Positions 24,948 through 38,352 of a DNA stretch of 64,000 nucleotides are shown here, piece after piece. The DNA comes from Ceratopteris richardii. Taxonomy: Eukaryota > Streptophyta > Polypodiopsida > Polypodiales > Pteridaceae. The position numbers were made by a program, and so were the translations under genes. Positions within the stretch are counted from its first letter, which is position 1. Each line of letters begins with the position of its first letter. The notes under the pieces are model-generated. The model worked only from the letters and a program-made list of their open reading frames with translations, was not told where the DNA came from and did no database searches. The stretch lies in the NCBI GenBank assembly GCA_020310875.1, contig CM035416.1, positions 79,741,278 through 79,805,277 on the forward strand, read 5' to 3'.

Positions 24948-25738
24948 TTCCCCATGACCTAAAAATAGATCATCTATGCCTCTAGCCCCTTCTTTCTATC
25001 TCATGTACTATATGGACAATCAAACTCACGATGATGCAGGAAGTTGCAGACAAACTGGAAAAAGCATGTGTCTCTATCACTATTGGAGATGTGTGTCTCT
25101 ATCCCTATTGGAGAGAGAGTGCCACCAAGCCTTGTTCCAAGAACCTAGCACTGGGAACACATATGTAATCCCATTTTGAGAGCATTAGTCATGATGATGT
25201 TTTGAATAAGTGGAGGCAAAAAATCCGCACCATCTAACATTATCACACATAGTTTGTCATGCCCCCAATACTAGTTGCAGTGGGATTCATCCTAAAGCTC
25301 CATGATATACACCAAAAGAGTTTGTCTCATACTTCTTTTAGCAAACAATTTGTACTATATGACATATCAAAGGGAGTTTGCCATGCCTTAATGCTAGTTG
25401 AGGCACTCGTTCAAACAAGGGGCTTCATCCTCAAGATGTGTGATCTACACCAAGGAAGATTGGCTATTACTGCTAGTCATTACAAGCAAACTAGAAGGAT
25501 ATACAAAGCATGTTGATGAACTTGTCATCCCTTGCATGAGGATCGATTCCTTTTTCATCTTGTTGTCTTTGATTACAAAGATTATCAAGTGCTTAAATGA
25601 GGGTACTCTTATCCTTTTTATTTTCTTTCCTAGGATCCTAAGGACACACTCCAAGGAAGAGTCCTTATGGGGATTACCAAAGTTTTCCAAATTTTCCAAA
25701 TAGCTTCACTCATGTTTTCCCTCAAGAAAGCTTCTTAG
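24948..25738. other. Unassigned intronic interval
   Basis: No coding sequence or known element was recognised. Two loosely similar phrases (GGATTCATCCTAAAGCTCCA near 25281 and GGCTTCATCCTCAAGATGTG near 25420) suggest an old internal duplication. Confidence 0.4.
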
Positions 25739-25985
25739 TGTCACATGATATTTATATGGGGGTGAACCACCTTTTGAAGAGGATGCCTCATGGCATCTTT
25801 TTGGTATTACTCCACATATGGTAGAAGAAAAAAAAAAGGGGGGGAAGCCTCTCAAGAGACTCTGGCAAGAGTAGTCATGGCTCCGGAGCAGGGTGGAGAA
25901 CCAGGAGCACCATCTCTGTGTGGGTGAGCGTGGAAGGAGCAGTCTTCCATCGGCATTCAAAAAAATGGATTCTTGACACCGGTGT
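25739..25985 (+). repeat. Putative LTR copy 1 of the decayed element
   Basis: It aligns with 30136-30293, with an extra segment of about 80 bp (from about 25771 to 25865) that includes an A/G run. The far end of the LTR is not defined. Confidence 0.5.
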
Positions 25986-28900
25986 TAGAGCCCCTAGGTT
26001 CGACCAAGCGAGTTCCGAATGAGCAGCATGAGTATTGAACCCATAACCTCGAGAACTACTAGGGCACGATAGCTTGGTGATGAAAAAGATGCACACATTG
26101 GTTTACAACAACAGAGATGTTCCCATGATGATAGAAACTGCTTTACACACTACGAATGGCCGAATAAATTAGCCATGCATGCTCACGTCTACCTCTTACG
26201 TGTGCAACTGGTGAGAGCTCTTCCTTTCCAATAATATTGAACCCAAGAATGCTCACCGCTTAGTCTCCGATGGAGCAATGGAAATTGGAGAAAAGACAGT
26301 TTTGGATATTCTTGAATCACATTCGACTCGCCATAATGAAGAGTTATGGAGGTGCACATTGCTAAACAAGGCCGTTTATGCATATAGATAGAGAGTCATA
26401 CAAAGATTGTCAGAGGTCATACCGACAACGTCCAAGACATAAGTGATGCCCACACATAGATGTGAGAGGAGCATTACGATCATCAAGGCAACGAGAAGTA
26501 GCAACAAAAGATGATGCTCTCCTTTACGGCATCCTACGTTATTTAGCAAGGAGGAATTATGGCCTCAATTTCTAGATTTGAGTGTTTTTTACTTTCTATA
26601 ATATCTTTATTTTTGAGAAGGATAATGAAGGGTTAGGCGGTAAAACTATCAGAGAGACCGTACGATGGAAAGAATGAGACATTTACTCTCATCTAAAATT
26701 AAGAATTCCCTCAAAATGTAAGAAAACATAAGTTTTAAGTATCTCCAAAATAGCCTTCTTGCATGATTTTTGCAGAATTGGCAGATGCTATTTTGATTAC
26801 TAGCCATTTTGGGAAAGGGAAATGAAGAGAAACTTTCCATAGATTGGTGGGAAAAATCATGTATACATATAGTACATTGCATGGACTTCCATTTAGAATC
26901 AAGAAATCCAAAATTGGTCCGGTAGGATCAGAGTTTGAGGCTCCACAATACACCCCCTTCCACCATCTGAGAAAAATTCTAGCACCTAAATTTAATAAAT
27001 TCCCATTTTGGGAGAGGCAACAAGAGGTGCATTAGGTATGGATGGATCAAAAAAAGAATACATACTAAAAGTATATCATATGGACTTCCCTATGGAATCA
27101 TTAGATTCATGAAAAACATGAGTTAAGGAGATATTTTGCATCCTCAAAGACCCCCTTTCTGCTCTTTTTTTCCTTAGGTGCATCAAAAGAAATTTTGGAA
27201 ATCATGTACTTTTCAAGCTCTGTGCAAGTGTGTAGGTTTGCATAGTCTTAACAATTCTCGAAAACTATGTTCCACAAGCAATATTTTGCAAATCGGGAAG
27301 GCCTTTGAAGTAATGTCACTCCGAGCACTTACACATAATGTACATTGCATTTTATAATGGTTTGCAGGTCCTAAGATAGTTTTTGCAGATCTAGAGATGC
27401 GTTACATATGCATTTTTCTTTGGCATATTTGCACTATTTTTGGTAATCATTTGACCATGTTTGATGTTTTGGGAAGTGATCCGATCTCGTCGGACACTTC
27501 AAAGTTTGTTTTAAGACCTGACGAGGAAAGTGCAGAGGTCTTAAAGCTCGTCGAAAAAGCTTGGATGCATCCAATTTCGACATCAAACCATTTAGGGATG
27601 TATGACTTATATTTTTAAGCATTATGGTTTATGTTTTGTATATACATGCATGGATATATGATTGGAATGCATACATCAAAGTTGTTCATTGTTTTAAGTC
27701 TAAAGGATGGATCGGCTTACTAGGAATATATTTTTTGATGGTTTGTGGAAAGATGATTGCAAGAAGTACAAGGTAATGCAACAAAGATGTTGTTGCTAGC
27801 ATTTTATGCTTTTGCAGGTTATGGAGTTCATATATGAGTATATGGCTTGTATGCCATGGGCTTGTCAAGCTCGATGCTATAGTGAATGGCATATGTGCCA
27901 TTGACCCACAAAACTTATGTTTGATCTTAAGGTGAAAATTTTTTTGGAACTCCATTTCCTTAGGGAAATGCTCCTAAAATTTTTCCCAGCTCATGGAGTT
28001 ATATATGCACTTAGCTTTAGGTAAGAGTTTTATGGCATGGTAGCATGCATTCATTTGCAAACATTAATAAAATGTAAGCGTGCACTTGATGGACTTATGA
28101 CCATCCAAATGTCATAGATGAGGAAGCTTCAATAGTAATTGGATCCCTACACATAATCTTTATGGATTTAGACCATAGGATTGCTAAGGGGAAGGAGATA
28201 TGCCTTCACCATTAGAAATGTGAACAAACGATTCTATAAGTTTCAAGAAGTTGCATAGAAGATCAAGAGAGATATATTTATGATCATCTCCAATGTACAT
28301 AAGTTTTATTTACCTTCAAAAGAGTCTCAGGATATGATTAGGAGACTATGGGGTATCATGAGGAATACCGAAAGAGTGATTAGTTTCACGGATGCACATC
28401 ACTTGAGTAAGTAGTCACTAGTGAAGCATTTTTGCTAAACTACTAAGGAAACCAATTGAATGGAATCATAGAGATTGGTTTCATGAGAGAGCATTGACGA
28501 TTTCTAATCTGATTTAAATGATGGTTAGGAAGGCCATAGTCATGGCACTAGCTATACGATATAAAGCATAGATCCCTAAGTCAAGAATATTTGGGGTATC
28601 CAATACATATATGTATGTCACGATCTAGAGAGAGGTACTTAGACCTAGTCTTGGTACCTAGAAACAAGTTAGTTTGAAATAGAAAGGGATACCTAGTGTC
28701 ACATGTTGACTAGAACCAAACTATACTAGTTCGAGGATATGGGATTCTTTAGAGTCCACCTACGTAATCCATTACATAATATAGAATATACATTTGGTTT
28801 AATGTAGGTATGACACCATGGATTGGAAAAAGGTTCCACTGGTATGGGACGGTGGAAACGACTTCCCTTTGAGCACTCTTCTTCGATGGCCAAGGAGAAA

Positions 28901-30135
28901 AGGACTCATTATTCATGAGGGAATGTCTCACTAGATCAGAGGAGAGCTCTTAGCATAAATATCCTTCGGATTGGGAGCTATTCTTCATAGTTTATGGAAG
29001 ATTTATTCTTCCAATAGGGAATATGATAGGTGATTTTATCTCGATAGATATCACATATTGACTTTGTAGGTTTCAGGAAGGATAATTCCATTACTATGGA
29101 CGAATCATTTAGATCCAAGAGAGACAAGAGGGAGATAAGTTAATCATGATGGTTAAATTGAGTCTTATATGGAGACTCTAGAGAGAAGTAGTTATGTTTA
29201 TTCTAGTGATGGTCCTTGACTAGATGAGATGATCTAGTTATCGACATTAGTGAGACGGGGAGTAGAGTCATGACACCTCTTTCTAGGGTTTCTAGAACAT
29301 AGAGATAGATCTAACCTATTGGGTTACCAAACTCTTAGTTATTGTGTCATCATGAGGATGATGAGTCATCATGAGGATGATGTGTGAGCATCAATTCGGA
29401 GGTGGGTACTTAGGAATTATTTGAATCTCAAAGGGAATGTCTTTTGCATTCATATGGTAAACTAAAGGGAAGAGAAAGTGTTAAGAGTTTGCACTAGATG
29501 CTCTTCCAATAGAGCTTAGTTCAAAGGTAATGGATGACAAACCAAAGATTTCTTGGTTAGTGGAATGTAAAGATTTCATTTTACTACCAAGGAAATCTTA
29601 TATGTGAGCTAGAATGATGGATTTGCATAGATTACAAGATAGTTTAGGTTAAACTATTACTTGTGAATACACTAAAGGTTAGAAAGACCTAGAGTGGCAT
29701 GAGGGTCAATCTATCATTTAGTTCTAGATGGGTTTAGAGTCACTTTTTATGGGACTTTGTTCTATATTTCAAAGGACTCTATGGTTTATGGTCAAGCCTA
29801 TTAGCTTGACATCTTACACTTGTTTTTCATGCTATTACTCCATAGAGGATACATCATATGGACTTGGGTCATTTTGATGATGTTATACGTCATGGGAGTA
29901 ATAGTTTGGAAGCTCAGTGTCTAATGGGAGATAGTAGACACAATTCAGATGGTTTCCCACCTTTGAGATGATCTCATATGAGACTTCTTAAATGGAAGGA
30001 TATGGGGAAACAACACACAGAGACGACCATGTACATAGAGTACATGGGTTTCAAGGGAGTCCGAGCACTTCTTCTACCATGACAAACATTTCATGCACAT
30101 TTTTGAGGACCAAAATGTTTTCAAGGGGAACGAAA

Positions 30136-30293
30136 TGTCACATGATATTTATATGGGGGTGCCACCTTTCGAACATCGCAAGAGTAGTCATGGCTCGGCG
30201 GTTGGGTGGAGAATGAGGAGCACCATCTCTGTGCGGGTGAGTGTGTAAGGAGCAATCCACAATCGGCATTCAAAAAGATGGATTCATGACGCT
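30136..30293 (+). repeat. Putative LTR copy 2 of the decayed element
   Basis: It starts TGTCACATGATATTT after a purine-rich stretch and matches copy 1 to about 30293, where LINE-derived sequence begins. Confidence 0.5.
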
Positions 30294-30296
30294 GCA

Positions 30297-30560
30297 CAGC
30301 CCACCCCTTTATCAAGGATAGGTTGATCTTAGACTTTAGCTTAAGAAATCTTTGTAATGAGCACCAAACAATGTTACTCTTGGGACAAGCAAAGAAAAGA
30401 TGTCCCAAGTCTTCTCTTTAGAAAAACATCTTTCGCACCACGAGGAGAAACCAAGCACCTTGTGGGCCCTCACATTGGTCTAGATGCCTTTGTGAAGAAT
30501 TTTCTAGAGAAACATCGCCTTCTTGTTCTTGACTAGCGGGTTATGTCTATAAGCATGGGT
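30297..30560 (-). pseudogene. LINE fragment (zf-RVT domain)
   Basis: The minus strand reads KILHKGI, then RAHKVLGFSSWCERC and LGHLFFACPKSNIVWC in adjacent frames, the zinc-binding domain at the end of plant LINE ORF2. It is short and frameshifted. Confidence 0.7.
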
Positions 30561-31579
30561 TAAATACAAACTTAAATGACTCAAGGCAAACACCAAATTC
30601 ACCCTCAAATGAAGATGCAACTATAAGCTCATGGTAGTCAACCACAAGACTACATAGCCATCAGCTCCATGATGCATGTATTGACCAAACAATATGACAT
30701 ACTAGGTCCCCACTAACACCATCGGTGCCCAATAGTGGGTTCAACCACTCAAGTATGCAGGTGGACATCTGAAGATCCACTCTTATATGGTGACAAGAAG
30801 AGTGACATATGGGAGATACAACTAGTGAGGATGGATCAGTATGCCACATCCTCTTACCTAAAAGTTGTAGTACAAAGAGCAGTTAATGCACCCATCAGAG
30901 TTGGGGTTTATAAAGCACCCTAGATGCCTGCATGCAGCACGTATACTTACCAAACTCAGAATTCTCCTCTCAGAAATTCAAGATTGAAAGAGGCGAGGTC
31001 ACATGGACACCAAGTGACAAGAGGGTATTCAGATAGCGCAAATTGAAGGTAAATTGTTAAGAGCACTTCATATACAGTTTCCCCACATATGTAAGAGATC
31101 ATATGCGGACACAGAGATAGACAGTACATCTCCATCAATGTCTAACTTACTGATGATATCTAGCTTTTGAAAATTGGGCCAATATCTTGTTGATCTCATA
31201 GACATTGAAAAAGTATGCTACATTATCCTCATCCACAAGAGAGTGGGGTGAGTCAACTAGACCCCCTTCTCCCTAAGTCAGCAAGAGGCGACAATGGACC
31301 TCTCTAAATATCTGGACTCAATCCTGAGGAGGCAAAAAGGCAAAGAGCATGTAGACAGCCCAAGTCCCTGGCTGCAAGGCACTGAGATGGCATATACCAG
31401 CTATCCAAAGAACTACACTTAGTAACACAATTCACAGATCTTTGAGCAGGATGTAAGACCATACACATATGATGGAGACACATTGTACATTCTTACCAGA
31501 TGTGTATCCAAGATGGAAAATAGCTCCCTTTGCAATATCATGACTGTATTCATATTATGATTTATCATGGCAGGATCGT
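30561..31579. other. Unassigned interval upstream of an RT fragment
   Basis: Only broken frames are present. It may be the decayed 5' part of the non-LTR element that follows at 31580, since the two are contiguous and in the same apparent orientation, but no RT motif is visible here. Confidence 0.35.
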
Positions 31580-32780
31580 GTGGAACACACAGACACATAC
31601 ACATATCTTGGGATACTTTTCAGTGGCCATGTACTTTTTGTGAGGAAAGCAGCAAAAAGCAGAATGACAACGACCAGACAGATTAGAGAAAATATGTTCG
31701 CACATTCAAATCGAACTAATTTGCGGCTTTTTCTCACATTCATGGCATCAACAATGCTCTATGTGTGCAGATATGGGGCACTCTATCGATCTTTATAGCA
31801 AATCCTACAACACAGATGGTTGGAGATGGATTTAAACACTATTGAATCAACGATCTATAGTATGATTTGAGACAAGGCATCAATACCACATAAGATTAAT
31901 TGAGTAGAGATAGCTGTTCCCCTGGAGATTGAGAGCATTGAAAAGATCAGCTCAGTTCATTCACAGCTTATGGGACTTCCCAAAAGATAGATATGCTCAG
32001 CTCTCCCTTGAGTCATCCCATGAATTAGTCTTGCATGGAAACACAGCATGCTCGTATGGCAGATAATTTCATGGTTTCAGAAACATGGGTTGAACATGGA
32101 CAAACTACCTCCTTTATAGTAGTCTTCGGAGGCACCCTCTCTTATGCTCATGAGGATAGAGGTTAATCATTTATCAGGATTCGCTTCAGTTAAAGACCAA
32201 GCTGACATGGTCAGAGAGAACATCTGAGCTAGGGACAAAAATTGCTTTCATAAAGAGCATCTTCTCCATCTTTCCACAGACAATTTCATTATCAGACCAG
32301 CTTATATAGGCAGACATTCATTACATGGCTCGCAATGTGCTATAGGACAAATACACACATTTTTATAGCAGCTAGAGATTGAGACCGGAATATGTAGAGG
32401 AATACATGCTGAAGCCAGAGCATATCAGATTTGTCATAGAGAACATCCTCTCCATCTTCCACAGGATTTCATAATCAGATCAACTCTTCTCCATCTTTCC
32501 ACAGACAAATTCACAATTAAACTAATTTATATGGACAGACACTCGTCACATGGATTGCAATGTGCTACAGGAGAAATATACACATTTTTACACCAGCTTG
32601 AGATCGAGTCTGGAATATATAGAGGAATACATGCTGAAACCAGAACATATCAGGTTTGTCATCGAGAGCCAAAAATAGAATTTTGTTATATATGTCATTC
32701 CCCAGCATATTATGAGATATATGGTCTCTTTCATTGCATTACTCAAAGAAGATTTGAGCCACTATCTATAATCTGAGATA
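31580..32780 (+). pseudogene. Decayed non-LTR reverse transcriptase C-terminal region
   Basis: The frame from 31580 reads YTYLGILFSGH, AAKSRMTTTRQIRENMF and FLTFMASTMLYVCRYGALY. It resembles the segment after RT motif C that ends in a V-x-S-x-MLYGCEVW-like motif in some plant LINEs. Further on, broken frames give the CHRE.. HSPAYYEI.GLFHC pattern, a possible terminal zinc-binding stretch. The family is unlike LINE-A and LINE-B. It contains a 225-bp tandem duplication at about 32261-32710. Confidence 0.6.
32261..32710 (+). repeat. 225-bp tandem duplication in the RT fragment
   Basis: CTTCTCCATCTTTCCACAGA starts at 32261 and again at 32486. Both copies continue through ATGCTGAA.CCAGA.CATATCAG and TTTGTCAT.GAGA. 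The period is 225 bp, a multiple of three. Confidence 0.88.
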
Positions 32781-33374
32781 TGAGAGCAAAAAATGCTTGG
32801 ATCTATTCTTACTAGAATTATGGGGATGCAGAGCCTTATGAAGAGGTCAGATAGACAAACTTGGAAGCAAATCACAGTTTTCTTCAGACCAGCTTCAGGT
32901 AGATTGTAAGGTGGACGGCATTAGTATAACCTGCACGTTCTAAAGGACCTCAATTTATAGAAGGCTCCAATCCAAGATTCAAGTTATCCTAGTTCACCAT
33001 GCAAGGAGGCCAGACAGGAGACTTACTGTAGAAGATATTCATGAAATCTTTCAATGACCATCATGGGACATCCTATGAGATGGATGATTCCCTACACCAT
33101 CCTCCAGTGATGCATTTCACTTAGCTTCTGTTATCACCCATTTTCATTTCGTATTTTCGTTTTACGCAGATATCGTATCATATCCATTTGAACATTCAGA
33201 GACAAGTTTCAACTCCAAAGAGTAGAGAACGACAAGTTGTATGTGATCATATGACATGTTACATTATCATGAGAACAAAAACATGTTATATCATATCATC
33301 GATAAGAACTAATGATAGATTTTAGAAAATAAAATATATAGGAAAACAATGTCATGTTGAGGGTGTTAACCCTA
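32781..33374. other. Unassigned intronic interval
   Basis: No coding sequence, terminal repeat or known element was recognised in these 600 bp. Confidence 0.4.
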
Positions 33375-34640
33375 ATTTTCAGATGCAAGAAGAGATTGAT
33401 TCAATTCATAAGATTCAAACATGAAAGCTTTGTGAGTTACCTAAAAGAAAGAAAGAAATTGGTTTTAAGTGGATAGTTAAGACCAAAAGAAAAGTTAACG
33501 GTATTATAGATAGGTATAAAACAAGGTTAATTTAAAAAGGTTATGCATAAAAGAACGGTATAGACTATGATGAAACTTTTTCTCCTTTTAGAATGACCAT
33601 AGTTAGGATTGTACTTTCTTTGGTTGAAGTCTTTGGTGGAAAGTATACAAATACATAATAAGATAGCATTTTTTTAAGGTGAACTTCATGAGAATATCTA
33701 CATTCAACAACCAGAGGGTTTTAAAATGAAAAGTAAAGAACATCTTGTTTGCAAGCTAATCAAAGCTCTTTATTGTTTGAAACAAGTACCAAGAGCTTCA
33801 TCCGTGAGAAGATCCATTTGGATCTTATTTGGTTTTAAAAAGTCAAAAGTTGCTTTTACTTTTTATGTTAAATTAGAGATAGATCTTTTGATTATAATCA
33901 TCCTTTATGTTGACGATATGATCATGATAAATATCAATAATCAGATTTTTCCCAATTTTTAAGCCGAAACTTAAGAAAGTAATTGATGTTAATGATCTTG
34001 ATTCTTTACATTATTATCTTTGCATTGAACTCATTCACAAGGATAATTGTATTTATATGATGCAGGAGAAGTACATTGATAAACTACTAGAAAGATTTGA
34101 AATGCAAGATTCGAAATGGAGAATCCTATGGATATTAATATGTCTTTACAAGCATAAGCAAATCCTTTTGATGCTATAATTTATAGTCAAGTAGTTGGTT
34201 GCTTGATTTATCTTTGTAATACACATCCTAAGATTCAGTTTGCTATTTCTCAAGTATCAAGGTTCATCCACACATGTCTTTAAATTCATTGAAAAGCAAT
34301 TAAGCGAATTTTCAGATACTTGAAAGGGACTTGAACTATGTTATGTTTTTTTTCTTAAGTTACCATATTTCATACTTCAAGGATTTACACATTCTGATTG
34401 GACAAGCAGCAAAGACTCAAGAAGCTCTATTAGTGGCTGTTGTTTTTTGTTGGAGAATGCTTTATTTCTTGGTATTCTAAGAAACAACCTATAGTGGCTA
34501 CATCTTCAAGTGAAGTAAACTATAGGGGCGCCTTTGAAGTTACACTTGAGGCACTTTGGTTGCAAAAAGATTTAAGTTCTCTTGATGTTTATGTTCATTT
34601 TCCTATGCAGATTTATTTAGATACTCAAAGTCTTGATTAT
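33375..34640 (+). pseudogene. Copia-D: decayed Copia pol (RT and RNase H)
   Basis: It starts with MQEEIDSIHK and continues with KLCELPKRKKEIGFKWIVK and IDYDETFSPFRMTIVRIVL. It then reads LVCKLIKALYCLKQVPRAS, YVDDMIM (catalytic Asp pair present), YLKGT, CFISWYSKKQPIVATSSSE and a truncated RNase H ending LDTQS near 34630. Multiple frameshifts and stops are present. It is closely similar to Copia-C at 22990-24423 and in the same orientation. Confidence 0.87.
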
Positions 34641-34881
34641 CAACAAATAGTAATTTTCATAATTGGTCAAAATTTTTTTTGGATATTCATATAGTGCTCT
34701 TCAAGAGCTTTCTTTTGGTCTATGACATGTGACCATTAGAGAGGCGAAAACCATCCAAAATGCAAACCCTAATTTTTTGATATATGCTTTTCAAGTGCAT
34801 CTAATGGTAGAGGACATGGTGCAAATCATGAACAATAAGTCCTCCAAATATGCTGTCGTTATTTTTACAAACTTAAAACCA

Positions 34882-35391
34882 AACTTTTACGAATTAACTC
34901 AAGAAAATTGTGTATATGGTACTTCAAAGCTTTTTTTTGCAAAAACAGAAGGCATAATCTATATAAAGACTACTAAAGGCGCTCATACACTACCTCCTTC
35001 ACTTACTCTTAAGTGCTCTTCAAGGTGGAGGTGCTTCCCTAGGTGGTCTAGAAGCTGATTTCTGGATGAGTTGCCCAAGAGTGTGTACCTTATGATTATA
35101 GTAAGTGGTTGTTATATATTGGTTATTCTTTCAAGTGTGTAACTTTTATGAATTAACTCAAGAAATTTGTGTATATGGTCCTTCAAAGCTTTTTTTTGCA
35201 AAAATAGAAGGCATAATCTATATAAAGACTATTAAAGGCGCTCATACACTACCTCCTTCACTTACTCTAAGTGTTCTTCAAGGTGGAGGTGCTTCCCTAG
35301 GTGGTCTAGAAGCTAATTTTTGGATGAGTTGCCCAAGAGTGTGTACCTTATGATTATAGTAAGTGGTTGTTATATATTGGTTATTCTTTCT
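34882..35391. repeat. 259-bp tandem duplication
   Basis: AACTTTTACGAATTAACTCA at 34882 recurs as AACTTTTATGAATTAACTCA at 35141. The two copies stay nearly identical, apart from a few substitutions and a 1-bp indel, through GTGGTTGTTATATATTGGTT. No gene is recognised in the unit. Confidence 0.9.
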
Positions 35392-35640
35392 TGCCATTGT
35401 ATTGGGTTTTCTTACCTAATACCTTAATCGGAAAAGGATCTATGGCTGCTTGTAGCAAAGATCAAGCCCTAAATTCTGTTAGGATTGCAGAATTCTGTTA
35501 GGATCAAGCCCTAAATTCTGTTAGCACTTAGGCTGTTTTTCCATCAACAATCCTATTTCTCTTCTAATTTCAGCACACTTTCACTTTTACCAACTCATAG
35601 GCACATTTCTCTCCAATTTATGTACCTAGATCCATTTTAT

Positions 35641-36092
35641 ATTCAGCCTTTTATCCAAACTTCATATATTACACACATTGTATAGTTATGATTTCATCAT
35701 GTACTTCTTATTTAGAGTAGCCTTTGGCTACTCGTTTCACTTCTTTTGTCTCTTGTCTATTTTTCTAATCATTCATCTATCTTATTTGGTTCAAGGTTTG
35801 CATGTTCTCAAGGTTTTTAAGCGTTGGGAAGATCCTCTGAAATTACTATTAGGCTACAATATCCATATTATATTCAGCCTTTTATCCAAACTTCATGTAT
35901 TACACACATCGTACAGTTATGATTTCATCATGTACTTATTATTTAGAGTAGCCTTTGGCTACTTGTTTCACTTCTTTTGTCTCTTGTTTATTTTTCTAAT
36001 CATTCATCTATCTTATTTGGTTCAAGGTGTGCATGTTCTCAAGGTTGTTAAGTGTTGGAAAGATCCTCTAAAATTATTATTAGGCCTACCTC
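35641..36092. repeat. 231-bp tandem duplication
   Basis: ATTCAGCCTTTTATCCAAAC begins at 35641 and 35872. The copies match to about 36090, ending AAATTA.TATTAGGC. The 141-codon frame over it (35678-36103) is a by-product because 231 is divisible by three. Confidence 0.9.
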
Positions 36093-36119
36093 ACTTCCAT
36101 TAGCTTATGCTCACACAAA

Positions 36120-36322
36120 TACAAACATGCATGCATGCATATATAGATACATACATACATACATACATATACATGCATACATACATACATACATACATAC
36201 ATACATACGTATGTATGTATGTATGCACGTATGTATGTACATGCATACATACATATGCACGTATGTATGTACATCCATACATACATATGCATGTATGTAT
36301 GCACGCATACATACATACATAA
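36120..36322. repeat. (ACAT)n/(ATGT)n tetranucleotide tract with inverted blocks
   Basis: Blocks of ACAT repeats alternate with blocks of the complementary ATGT repeats (for example around 36209, where CATACATACG meets TATGTATGTA), so the tract can fold on itself. Six-frame open readings here are artefacts. Confidence 0.95.
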
Positions 36323-37008
36323 AGACACTTCCCTCAAAGATACAATACTACAAGGATTATTTTTTGCACATCTTGATTTTAGGATTTAAATTTTACATAG
36401 CACCCAAAATATAAACACGTATATCTCCAAGACACTAAGAGTAGCCTTTGAGGAGCTCATCCTTTGCTCGCCACAATGCAAATTGGGAGAGGCAAAAGTG
36501 TGAAGATCCACAAAGGATGGAATATGCAAATTATGCTTGCTTAAGATAGAGTGTAAGGAGCTTTTTGCATGTAGACACCAAGGCAGTTAGGTGGTTTCGG
36601 TTCGGTACGTTTGGTGCGTTTAAGGTTCGAGTACCAAACCTTACCTCCAAGGTAAGGTGCATAAGGTGCGTTATATATATACACACACACACAAGTCTAA
36701 GAAGTTTCAAGTTGATACTTACACATATATTCAAATCATAAAGCTTTAATCTAAATTTGGAAACATCATACATATCATTCAAAATTCAAACTGAAATATG
36801 AATCTTTCACTCTCTGTCTATGTCTAGCTCTCTCGGGAATCCGGATGAGTGAAGCAAGCTATTCTATCTCACTCTTGTGTTCATGAAGGGAATGAAAAGA
36901 ATTGATAACATGCTCTCGAGGAATGAATTTGCTCAGAAAAGCAGATAGCTTTAGATGTGAACTTGCTGAGTCAAGAGATAACCGGATGGATAAGATGCGA
37001 ACTGAATG
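36323..37008. other. Unassigned intronic interval
   Basis: No coding sequence was recognised. It includes a short (TA)n(CA)n run at about 36673-36692 and a phrase repeated nearby (ACCTTACCTCCAAGGTAAGGTGC, self-complementary in part). Confidence 0.4.
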
Positions 37009-37175
37009 AACCGGATCAGCCTTGGTAGACACTTAGCATTACATAGATCGAAGGACATTACCGATAGTACATTGGCTTACATGGCTTTAGGTTCGCGAAC
37101 CGGATCAGCCCTGGTAGACACTTAGCATTACATGGATTGAAGGACATTACCGATAGTACATTGGAGAGATACTCA
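37009..37175. repeat. 89-bp direct duplication
   Basis: GAACCGGATCAGCC.TGGTAGACACTTAGCATTACAT recurs with a period of 89 bp (copies from about 37009 and 37098). Both copies include GGACATTACCGATAGTACATTGG. Confidence 0.85.
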
Positions 37176-37907
<732 letters not shown>

Positions 37908-38315
37908 CCTCCCCCCCCTCCCTCCTCCCTCCCCACCCATGTTTAGCATTGAACAACAAAAGCCAAGATGTTCAAACAAATTGTACACTCCTAAAATTTC
38001 TTAACCACACCATAAGATACAAAGGCTCAACAATCCTAATTAAGGAGTTTTATTGAATAATTTATGCCCCTTTCCAACTATTATGTAAGCTTTGTTCACA
38101 TTTAGTGTGGATGATCAACGCTTGAGTTGCACCTTATAACTTCATTTGAGATTAGTCTATGTTGTTGTAGATAGAGGACTTCCATTCTCTCAACTTCAAG
38201 AAACCTTTGAAGATATGCCATGTTAAATTGTGTCCATTCCATGCAACTACATGTTTTACAACTGATACAATAAAAGAAATCAAAATAATTCTTGAATGTT
38301 TATCCACTTCCTAAC

Positions 38316-38352
38316 CTTTTGATGAGATCAGCAAGGACCCGCTTTTGAAGAT
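38316..38352 (-). CDS. REN1: REN1-like exon 2 (start of PH domain)
   Basis: A 37-bp minus-strand exon follows the acceptor TTTTCTTACAG and ends before the donor GTTAGG. It reads IFKSGSLLISSKG, the first PH strand of REN1/PHGAP proteins. Its final single base joins the GG that opens exon 3 at 8633 to make Gly, giving ISSKGLGWKSWKRRW, the uninterrupted family sequence. The phase match and the exact protein join over a 29.7-kb gap make a chance match very unlikely. Confidence 0.9.

Larger units (their letters stand above)
25739..30296 (+). mobile_element. Probable decayed LTR retrotransposon without recognisable genes
   Basis: Similar blocks start TGTCACATGATATTTATATG at 25739 and again at 30136. 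Both continue with GCAAGAGTAGTCATGGCT, GGAGCACCATCTCTGTG and CGGCATTCAAAAA. The second is preceded by TTTTCAAGGGGAACGAAA, which fits a polypurine tract. The interval between (about 4 kb) has no open frame with recognisable domains. It may be a non-autonomous or heavily decayed Gypsy element. The second LTR is cut off by a LINE fragment. Confidence 0.45.

Noticed and set aside
35678-36103. Membrane-protein-like 141-codon frame with repeated FLFRVAFGY
   Set aside because: Arises from a 231-bp tandem duplication of AT-rich intronic DNA; no start context and no relatives recognised.
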